This document shows, piece by piece, positions 43,417-49,440 of a stretch of 64,000 bases of DNA. The notes below the pieces were generated by a model, which was not told where the DNA came from, did not search any database, and saw only the letters and a program-made list of their open reading frames with translations. Within the stretch, counting starts at the first letter, position 1, and each line of letters opens with the position of its first letter. The DNA is from CAVQDV01 sp963711375 (GTDB taxonomy: Bacteria; Pseudomonadota; Gammaproteobacteria; Coxiellales; Coxiellaceae). The DNA is taken from positions 15,524 to 79,523 of the forward strand of contig CAVQDV010000003.1 of the NCBI GenBank assembly GCA_963711375.1, read 5' to 3'. The translations under genes and the position numbers were made by a program.

Positions 43417-45273
43417 ATGCGAAGAAATTTTATTTTGGATAACATAAAAAATCCACTGCTCATTCTAGCGGGAATTTTAACTTTGATTTTACTGTTGGAA
43501 ACAACTAGTACGCTATCATCCGATATAGTGGGTTTATCTTCTCGAGTATACCCATGGACTTTATTTACCTTAATAGGGGAAGGATTTTTATTACCAAACA
43601 TTGTAGCTCTATTGATGGTATTCAGTTTTGCTTATGGCTTATATGCTTGTTGGAGGGGTGGGGCGCAACGTGTCATAGGCTTATATTTCATTTGTGGAGT
43701 TTTTGGTTTCATTGCAGCAAATTGGGCTGCCGTAGTGCTTTTCAAACAATGGCAACACGTCAATATAAGCGCGACACCCGAAATGAGCTATACCTTGTTG
43801 CATTTTCTAGTCACAAATGGAACGGCCTATCATCATTTTATGGCCTGTCTTTTCCTTTCTTATGCGGTATTAATTTTATTATTCTGCGGAAAATTTCTAT
43901 TTAAGAAAGCGTGTGGTAAAAACCCCTTGGGTAATGCCCATTTTTCGGATGCCTTTGAAGTCCAAAAATCTGGCCTCTTTGCTGAGGAGGGTATAGTACT
44001 TGGAAAAGCCTTTGGAAAGACATTAAAGCTGCCTGGATTTGAGAGTGTCTTGGTGACAGCGCCCACGGGTGGAGGGAAGACGACGAGCATTGCGATTCCT
44101 AATTTAATCGAGTGGAAAGGTTCTGGTATATTCAACGATTTAAAGGGCGAGCTATTTGAGAAAACTGCAAAATATCGAGGGAAAATGCTGGGAAATACTT
44201 GTTATCGATTTTCACCAACGGATCTGAATTTAAATACCCATCGTTACAATCCCTTTCATTATGTGAGTTCAAATCCCAATTTAAGTATTCGAGATTTGCA
44301 ATTAATCGCTGAAGTGCTGATTCCAGCCGAACGTGTCGATGGGGGTTTCTGGTACACTTCCTCACGTGAGATTTTTTTAATGCTGTCACTGTATTTGTTC
44401 GAAATGGAAGGAATGGCTACATTGGCAGAAATTCACGATCATTCTAAAAAAGAAGACTTTTTCGGCTGGCTAAAATCCATGGTGGAACATGGGACAATTA
44501 AGAGCAAAATATTTAATCAATGCGCCAATTCATTATTAAACTCTGACGCTGAAAAAACCCAAAAAAACATTCTCAAAGATTTTCATTCGCGTATGAATTT
44601 ATTAATGGATCCCATGATTCGCCACGCCACCAGTGGTAATGATTTTGATCTACGAGAAATTCGCCGAAAGAAAATGAGTATTTACATCCACATTCAAGAC
44701 AGCGATAAGCAGCGGTTAAGACCAATTTTAACCTTATTTTGGGCGCAATTTATTCATCTGATGACAGAAAAAGAGCCGAATATAAAGGAAGAACCCTTCT
44801 CGGTTTTAGCACTATTAGATGAATTTGGAAACATGGCAGCTATTGAAAAACTCAAAGAGGGAATGTCATTTTTTAGAAGTTACCGAATTCGCGCCATTGT
44901 GATCGTCCAGTATCTGGCACAAGTTGTGGCTGCCTATGGGCAACATGGGGCTAAAGGATTTTTAAACGCAAAAGTAAAAATCGCCTTCGCTCTGAACGAT
45001 ATGCAAGATGCCCATTTCTTTTCCGAAAGCCTAGGCAAAAAAACCATCGAAGTGGCTTCCCATAGTTCAAGCTACGGCAGGCATCATTCTTCATCAAAAA
45101 ACAGAAGCATTCAAGCACATCCCTTGATGACACCAGATGAAATCATGTCCATGGACCCAGATTCAGAAATCATACTACTCGAAGCAAGGCCACCAATTAA
45201 AGCAAAAAAATGTCCATGGTATCAGCAGCAGAGTTATAAACGGTCACTGAGCGACGAAAAAAGAAGACTTTAA
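43417..45273 (+). CDS. virD4: VirD4/TraG-type coupling protein
   Basis: The coupling ATPase that delivers the relaxosome to the secretion channel, 618 residues. N-terminal membrane segments (NPLLILAGILTLILLLE, VALLMVFSFAYGLYACW, VIGLYFICGVFGFIAANWAAVV, AVLILLFCGKFLF) precede the ATPase domain. Walker A TAPTGGGKTTS is near 215-225 and Walker B LALLDEFGNMAAI near 464-476. The start at 43417 leads directly into the first helix (GGGGAAA upstream). It closes the VirB operon 17 bases after virB11. Confidence 0.94.
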   Translation: MRRNFILDNIKNPLLILAGILTLILLLETTSTLSSDIVGLSSRVYPWTLFTLIGEGFLLPNIVALLMVFSFAYGLYACWRGGAQRVIGLYFICGVFGFIAANWAAVVLFKQWQHVNISATPEMSYTLLHFLVTNGTAYHHFMACLFLSYAVLILLFCGKFLFKKACGKNPLGNAHFSDAFEVQKSGLFAEEGIVLGKAFGKTLKLPGFESVLVTAPTGGGKTTSIAIPNLIEWKGSGIFNDLKGELFEKTAKYRGKMLGNTCYRFSPTDLNLNTHRYNPFHYVSSNPNLSIRDLQLIAEVLIPAERVDGGFWYTSSREIFLMLSLYLFEMEGMATLAEIHDHSKKEDFFGWLKSMVEHGTIKSKIFNQCANSLLNSDAEKTQKNILKDFHSRMNLLMDPMIRHATSGNDFDLREIRRKKMSIYIHIQDSDKQRLRPILTLFWAQFIHLMTEKEPNIKEEPFSVLALLDEFGNMAAIEKLKEGMSFFRSYRIRAIVIVQYLAQVVAAYGQHGAKGFLNAKVKIAFALNDMQDAHFFSESLGKKTIEVASHSSSYGRHHSSSKNRSIQAHPLMTPDEIMSMDPDSEIILLEARPPIKAKKCPWYQQQSYKRSLSDEKRRL

Positions 45274-45310
45274 TTCTGGTTAAGTGAAAATTATTCTTTG
45301 ATATTTCCAA

Positions 45311-45353
45311 AAAAAATGGCCTTATTATTCTTATTTAAAAGAATATTAAGGCC
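45311..45353 (-). terminator. intrinsic terminator read on the minus strand
   Basis: GGCCTTATTATTCTT and AAGAATATTAAGGCC (45318-45353) form a 15-bp stem with one mismatch. On the minus strand it is followed by a T run (the plus-strand A run at 45310-45316). It would end a transcript coming from the 55-residue membrane-protein gene on the right, and lies between it and virD4. Confidence 0.6.
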
Positions 45354-45487
45354 GCACATGGAGCACTCAATCAAGATACTGGAGCACGATTGAATTGTCT
45401 ACCATTATGTTTGTCAAAATTAAATAAATCTAGAAACTCACTAGAAATTTAGAATCCTAGATTAGAACAGAATTTTTAAATATTATT

Positions 45488-45655
45488 TTATCTCAGAAGA
45501 GTGGATATTTTCAGATTGACATAACAAAGCCAAATCACAAGCAGGGACGGTGTTATGTAAAATAAAAAAAGAGGATTTGAAAACCAAATCGTAGCGGCTA
45601 CTGGAACCACCGCACAGAATACCGACATAAAAATAAGATAAACATAAATAAACAT
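45488..45655 (-). CDS. 55-residue small membrane protein
   Basis: The frame starts at ATG 45655, with GGGGG four bases upstream, and ends at TAA 45488. The product MFIYVYLIFMSVFCAVVPV continues with AATIWFSNPLFLFYITPSLL and is almost entirely hydrophobic, with two helices and a basic C terminus. A minus-strand terminator lies 135 bases downstream, supporting a short independent transcript. It could be a type I toxin-like or regulatory membrane peptide. No homologue was recognised. Confidence 0.5.
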   Translation of the reverse strand: MFIYVYLIFMSVFCAVVPVAATIWFSNPLFLFYITPSLLVIWLCYVNLKISTLLR

Positions 45656-45853
45656 GAGACCCCCAATAATTATTTAATCACCAATCCAGCTCATTATACG
45701 AGAATTCGGTCCCTTTTCTTGCCTACACATTATAGCATTTTTAAAAAAATTAAAATGGCTTTGCTCATTGAGAAAGCTACAAAGGTAGACAAAAAATGCG
45801 AAATCCAGTGCAACTTATTGAATAATCAGCCGTAAAAAGGCGAAAAAATGGGA

Positions 45854-45881
45854 TTGAACTTTTTTAGAACAGTACTATAAT
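45854..45881 (+). promoter_or_regulatory. strong sigma-70 promoter
   Basis: TTGAAC (45854-45859) and TATAAT (45876-45881) with a 16-base spacer form one of the best promoter matches in the window. Transcription would begin near 45888, before the 33-residue frame and the gene at 46071. Confidence 0.6.
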
Positions 45882-45943
45882 CTGATCTGAAGAAAGATTG
45901 ATATGTGTTTTATAAAAATTGTAATGGAATAATGGAAGTGGTT

Positions 45944-46045
45944 ATGAGTATCAAAAGAAAGAGAATTGTCGGCGTGTTTTGTTCCCAAAATATCTTAACA
46001 ATCACCTTAGATCCTTTTGCAATTTTTAAATTTGATTTACTTTAG
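45944..46045 (+). CDS. 33-residue peptide, possible leader ORF
   Basis: ATG 45944 to TAG 46045, with GGAAG five bases upstream and a consensus promoter about 60 bases before. The product begins with basic residues (MSIKRKRIVGVFCSQNILT) and ends hydrophobic. It precedes the gene at 46071 by 25 bases and could be a regulatory leader peptide. No homologue was recognised. Confidence 0.4.
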   Translation: MSIKRKRIVGVFCSQNILTITLDPFAIFKFDLL

Positions 46046-46070
46046 GTCATGAAATTTTTTTGGAAGAAAT

Positions 46071-46691
46071 ATGATGTTCAAAAGATTTATGAAACATCCT
46101 TTAGCAATAACACTCATCGGGGCCACAGTGATAGGTCTTGTAGGGTATGTGCGATCTGACTATTTTGCATTTCAAGAAAAAATCTTACAAGGCTTTCAAG
46201 AATTGCAAAATGCTGTCGACAGTCAAATTTTTTTAGATGAATCCGCTTATAAATTTTGTAGTGTGTATCGAGTTACTTCTTGTTCCATTTGCTCTTGTTT
46301 TCACGAGCAAGACGAATATAAAATTCTTAGTGACATGTCATCTAAGTTTTTGACAACTACAATTCACATCCGTAAGATGGGAAAATTTCTTCCTTACAGC
46401 ACATTTCTAAGTCTTTATAAGTTCTCTTGTTGGCAGAATTCACTGATGTCTTACCCTTCTTCTATTTGTGGGGCAAAAATGCTGAAAACGCCAAGACAAA
46501 TGGATATGTGGCGGAATGAAATAATGATTGAAGTAGAAAAAGATCGAGAAAAATATCAACACTTTGGTTATGCGATAAAACAATATTACTATTATATTAC
46601 CTCAAACAAAATTTATGAACAATACCCCAGAACTGGTTGCCCAAAATTTCAAAATGAATATTCAAAGAATGCAAAGAGGGCTGGTTCTTAA
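46071..46691 (+). CDS. membrane-anchored orphan protein with cysteine-rich domain
   Basis: A 206-residue protein with GGAAG four bases before the ATG. One N-terminal hydrophobic segment (LAITLIGATVIGLVGYV) anchors an otherwise soluble domain with eight cysteines, including a cluster CSVYRVTSCSICSCF (about 63-77) and later single cysteines, suggesting disulfides outside the cytoplasm. It is probably transcribed from the promoter at 45854. Its function is unknown. It converges with the 66-residue membrane-protein gene, to which it abuts. Confidence 0.6.
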   Translation: MMFKRFMKHPLAITLIGATVIGLVGYVRSDYFAFQEKILQGFQELQNAVDSQIFLDESAYKFCSVYRVTSCSICSCFHEQDEYKILSDMSSKFLTTTIHIRKMGKFLPYSTFLSLYKFSCWQNSLMSYPSSICGAKMLKTPRQMDMWRNEIMIEVEKDREKYQHFGYAIKQYYYYITSNKIYEQYPRTGCPKFQNEYSKNAKRAGS

Positions 46692-46892
46692 CTAATCCCC
46701 TGAATTTTCTGCAGCTAAATAAAAAAGAGTTAGAATTGTAGCTGAAATAGCGCTAAGTATCATCCATGAAAAACTCGAATGTTCACCCATTGTTAATTCT
46801 CTGCTTAGAAAAACCGTTATGAAGGTGATTACCAAAGAAGAAATGAGGAAATTTATAATGTATACAGCTAGAAAGTTAATATAATTTTGCAT
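46692..46892 (-). CDS. 66-residue small membrane protein
   Basis: A 66-residue frame with two long hydrophobic helices (FLAVYIINFLISSLVITFITVFL and SWMILSAISATILTLFYLAAE) joined by a polar loop (SRELTMGEHSS). The ribosome-binding site is weak (GGTAG). It lies downstream of the three tandem peptide cassettes on the same strand and may be part of that transcript or of an immunity function. Its two-helix layout is common for immunity proteins and small regulators, but this is inference. Confidence 0.45.
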   Translation of the reverse strand: MQNYINFLAVYIINFLISSLVITFITVFLSRELTMGEHSSFSWMILSAISATILTLFYLAAENSGD

Positions 46893-46945
46893 ATAGCTAC
46901 CAATTTTTTAAGTCGTGTCTAGTTATTGAAGTTTACCTTATAAAA

Positions 46946-46969
46946 GGCGCCCAAAATAAAAGGGGCACC
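46946..46969 (-). terminator. hairpin after peptide A
   Basis: On the minus strand GGTGCCC and GGGCGCC pair around a short loop (one G-U pair) and are followed by TTTTATAAGG. It closes the first cassette. An equivalent hairpin GGTGCCC/GGGCACC follows peptide B at 47153-47176. Confidence 0.55.
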
Positions 46970-47004
46970 TTCTGAAGTATTTAGTTGCACCGCGTCAGTC
47001 GTAC

Positions 47005-47064
47005 TCATGAGCACCAGGCTGCTTGAGCCCGAATTTTTTTAAAAACAAATTTCAAAAATTTCAT
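47005..47064 (-). CDS. 19-residue cationic peptide A of a tandem family
   Basis: ATG 47064, with AGGAG 7 bases upstream, to TGA 47005. The product is MKFLKFVFKKIRAQAAWCS: an amphipathic, strongly basic helix with a C-terminal W-C-S. It is clearly related to peptides B (47211-47267) and C (47412-47471). Each has its own ribosome-binding site, an upstream hairpin and a downstream hairpin. Membrane-active peptide, signalling peptide and modified-peptide precursor are the options. Conservation of three copies argues that the peptide is really made. Confidence 0.6.
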   Translation of the reverse strand: MKFLKFVFKKIRAQAAWCS

Positions 47065-47152
47065 ATTTTCTCTCCTGTTCATTTTTCTAAATTGGCGGGT
47101 ATTAACCCCCCTATTTTTAAAGCAATTTCATGTTTCCTTATAGACTCTTAGA

Positions 47153-47176
47153 GGTGCCCAATATAGAAAGGGCACC
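47153..47176 (-). terminator. hairpin after peptide B
   Basis: GGTGCCC and GGGCACC form a perfect seven-pair stem with a ten-base loop, preceded on the minus strand by ACTTCAGAA as after peptide A. No strong T run follows, so it may be a processing or stabilising hairpin rather than a true terminator. Confidence 0.45.
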
Positions 47177-47210
47177 TTCTGAAGTCTTTAGTTTATCCTC
47201 GCCAGTTGCA

Positions 47211-47267
47211 CTATGCGCACCAAGCCGCTTGAGCCCTAATTTTTTTAAATAATTTCAAAAATTTCAT
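47211..47267 (-). CDS. 18-residue cationic peptide B of a tandem family
   Basis: ATG 47267, with AAGGAG upstream, to TAG 47211. The product is MKFLKLFKKIRAQAAWCA, differing from peptide A by a missing residue and two substitutions. The cassette around it (upstream hairpin GGGATC/GATCCC at 47296-47310, ribosome-binding site, peptide, AACTAAA-ACTTCAGAAGG, hairpin) repeats that of A at a distance of 203 bases, so a tandem duplication is clear. Confidence 0.6.
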   Translation of the reverse strand: MKFLKLFKKIRAQAAWCA

Positions 47268-47319
47268 GCTTTCTCTCCTTTTTATTTTTTAAACTGGGAT
47301 CTAAGATCCCTCCCTTCAT

Positions 47320-47347
47320 GCCCTTACTTGCCAAAGCAAGTAAGGGC
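47320..47347 (-). terminator. strong hairpin after peptide C
   Basis: GCCCTTACTTGC and GCAAGTAAGGGC pair perfectly over 12 bases with a four-base loop. It separates the peptide C cassette from the peptide B cassette. No long T run follows on either strand. Confidence 0.55.
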
Positions 47348-47411
47348 AAATTCAATTACTGGCTGCCACAACGATTGCTAAGCTTCCAGTCAATGGCATT
47401 ACCGATTGTTG

Positions 47412-47471
47412 CTAACTACAGAATGCCGGTGAGGCTTTTATTTTTCTTAACCAATTTTTAAAAAATTGCAT
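47412..47471 (-). CDS. 19-residue cationic peptide C of a tandem family
   Basis: ATG 47471, with CGGAG 7 bases upstream, to TAG 47412. The product is MQFFKNWLRKIKASPAFCS. It is more diverged than A and B but keeps the pattern M-x-F-x-K, the basic centre K-I-(R/K)-A and the end A-(W/F)-C-(S/A). The upstream hairpin GATAG/CTATC (about 47500-47518) corresponds to those of the other copies. It is the first cassette after the GRDP-like gene. Confidence 0.58.
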   Translation of the reverse strand: MQFFKNWLRKIKASPAFCS

Positions 47472-47557
47472 CTCTTTTCTCCGTTTGATTTGTTCCTTGA
47501 TAGGGCTTAAGTCTATCGCCAATTTTGTTTCAGCAGCCAGTGACTTATTTCCCCTGT

Positions 47558-48055
47558 TTATTTTGCCACCTTAAAGAGCCTATTAAATAAAATAATAAAA
47601 AGCCTTTTTACCGAAATTCTAACCGCATAGATAGGTGTTCCAAACTCTAATTGGTAGAGTTTCTGAGTTTGAGACTCAAATAATTTTACTAATTTCCCCA
47701 TGGATTCTGGGTCAGCGTCATCCGTATGAGGGTTGTGGTGCAAGAAGGCGCCAAACACAGAGCTGCAAAAATCCATATAATCCCGAGTATGTAAAACGTG
47801 GGCATGCCAGACTTCATCGATATCGTATGAAGGTGGGAGTTCGTAAGCGTGCCCATATTTTTTCTTCAAAAAAAGGAAATTTCTATATTGAGCGCAGGCC
47901 TCTTTGGCCTGACTTAGTGGCCATTTGTCTATTTTCACCAAGCGCTTAATGACCGCACTAAAATCAGAAGAATCAATCAGAGATCTAGCTTGGTCAAGCG
48001 AAGATTCTGCTGGGATAGACTCAGTTATTGGATCTGAAACACTCATTGTACTCAT
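47558..48055 (-). CDS. GRDP-like protein (glycine-rich-domain N-terminal module)
   Basis: A soluble protein of about 165 residues. The centre, LPPSYDIDEVWHAHVLHTRDYMDFCSSVFGAFLHHNPH (about 77-113), has the D-x-x-W-H-x-H-x-x-x-T-x-x-Y and FG-x-F-x-H-H-x-P pattern of the glycine-rich domain-containing (GRDP/DUF1399-like) proteins. The many conserved histidines could bind metal. AAGGAG lies ten bases before ATG 48055 and seven before GTG 48058, so either may start it. It is the first gene upstream of the three tandem peptide cassettes, 87 bases from peptide C, and may act on or with the peptides. Confidence 0.75.
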   Translation of the reverse strand: MSTMSVSDPITESIPAESSLDQARSLIDSSDFSAVIKRLVKIDKWPLSQAKEACAQYRNFLFLKKKYGHAYELPPSYDIDEVWHAHVLHTRDYMDFCSSVFGAFLHHNPHTDDADPESMGKLVKLFESQTQKLYQLEFGTPIYAVRISVKRLFIILFNRLFKVAK

Positions 48056-48058
48056 CAC

Positions 48059-48494
48059 GCTATAGCTCCTTTCAATTCGGGATAGATACCATAGCTAGGT
48101 AGAATGGTCAAGAAGTGCTTTTTTAAGGGATAGAAGGCAGCTTTAAACCACCCCTAGAAGAGGGGCGGGTAAGATAAAATTAACAGATTCCGGGCAATTT
48201 TACCCTCCTCTGTCCAAATACTGGATTCAGTAATGTCAGAGGCTTTTCCACCTGATTGCTTGCCGGGCCCGCTATTCTACATGATAGGTAAAGCGAAAAT
48301 AGAAGTATCGTCCTATAATCACAACAAAAGATGCCATTATGTAGAATATTGCTGGGATAATTAAAAAAATAATGAAAATTTACGTAACAATGAAAGTGAA
48401 TCGACGATTGATGATCGCAAGCTACTCTTGCCTCTTGTTGATCGAATTGCAAATACCTTTTTCCCTCCCTGTTGTTGTGAACACTATTTTCTGA
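48059..48494. other. intergenic stretch, no confident gene
   Basis: About 435 bases. AGGAG-type sequence upstream of the GRDP-like gene lies at the left edge. A 90-codon minus-strand frame from a TTG has a possible ribosome-binding site but an unconvincing composition. Another minus-strand reading would give a hydrophobic peptide (AIFYIMASFVVIIGRYFYF) if one T were added to the run at 48363-48369; this may be a frameshifted small membrane gene. Nothing is called. Confidence 0.35.
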
Positions 48495-48578
48495 TTACTT
48501 GGCTGTATATGACCAAGCCAATCCGATTAACCCAATAATCATGCCTAACATTGAAATGTATACGATTATCATATTCAT
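48495..48578 (-). CDS. 27-residue membrane peptide
   Basis: ATG 48578 (GGGG 7 bases upstream) to TAA 48495. The product starts MNMIIVYISMLGMIIGLIGL and ends AWSYTAK, one transmembrane helix. It starts four bases after the stop of the 38-residue frame, so the two form a minimal operon. The role is unknown. Confidence 0.45.
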   Translation of the reverse strand: MNMIIVYISMLGMIIGLIGLAWSYTAK

Positions 48579-48582
48579 ACTC

Positions 48583-48699
48583 TTACCCCTGTTTGATATC
48601 TTTATTATTGCTTTTTGTGTTTGTGGTATAAGGATTATTAAGCTGCTTAAATTTAATCTCCAGATTTTCTTGACATAAGACTTTTTCAAATTTTAACAT
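48583..48699 (-). CDS. 38-residue soluble peptide
   Basis: ATG 48699 (AAGG seven bases upstream, GGAGG further up) to TAA 48583. The product is polar (MLKFEKVLCQENLEIKFKQL, then NNPYTTNTKSNNKDIKQG) without a membrane segment. It is followed at once by a 27-residue membrane peptide. A paired function such as peptide and anchor, or toxin and partner, is possible but unproven. Confidence 0.42.
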   Translation of the reverse strand: MLKFEKVLCQENLEIKFKQLNNPYTTNTKSNNKDIKQG

Positions 48700-49031
48700 A
48701 ACCACACCTTAGCCTCCGCACTTTAATTATAGCAAATCAAACCATTAAAACATGGTACCAAGTTTAGCCTAAAAAACATTAGATTACAAAACTAGACCAT
48801 GCCAGAATTCGAATTTAGAGCGTTTTTTTGAGATTTCTTATATTAGAAAATGGGAATAAAACTAGTTTTCTGACGCTAATCGATTGAAATACAAGGACCT
48901 TGCGGTTGAAAAAAAACATGGAACAAAGCGATTGCTGATTTTCAATGAAAACGACAATAATATGACATAAAAAATATATCTAAATGCTATAATGAAATGA
49001 CGAAATTCATACATAATGAAGGGGGATGGCT

Positions 49032-49301
49032 ATGAAAAAAAACAATCAGAATTTTTGGGGAGAAGCTTTGCAAAGAATTGGGATCATAATTGCGATGGGC
49101 TTTACCTTTTTGAGCTTTACCATAATTACGATTTTTAATAAAGATTATTCGGGAGCGTCTATCCTCCTTTATTTGCCACCATTTTTAGGATTATTATTCA
49201 TGGTTTGGCAAGCGGCCTATATAAAAAAATTTAGCCGAAATAGTGAAGAATCCGATGACAAAAAAATGGAAAATAAAAAAGAAAATGAAGAGGATAATTG
49301 A
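49032..49301 (+). CDS. two-helix membrane protein with charged tail
   Basis: An 89-residue protein. GGGGG lies six bases before ATG 49032; ATG 49026 would touch it and is less likely. Two hydrophobic helices (IIIAMGFTFLSFTIITIF and ILLYLPPFLGLLFMVWQAAY) are followed by a strongly charged tail (KKMENKKENEEDN). The role is unknown. It is the last of the small membrane genes before the TraA region and converges with the primase-like gene. Confidence 0.6.
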   Translation: MKKNNQNFWGEALQRIGIIIAMGFTFLSFTIITIFNKDYSGASILLYLPPFLGLLFMVWQAAYIKKFSRNSEESDDKKMENKKENEEDN

Positions 49302-49440
49302 GAAGAGTATTGAATCAAAAATCGGCCAAAAAATTAAGATCTCACTTGAGTTATTATTTGTAATAAAGTCCTTTGATTTGATAAGTGAAAAACTCTTTAA
49401 ATATGAATATTTATATTTCGAAATAATAAATTGGCGATTA

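Noticed and set aside
48180..48452. 90-codon minus-strand frame
   Set aside because: TTG start and irregular composition; another reading with one added T gives a more membrane-like peptide, so neither could be supported.
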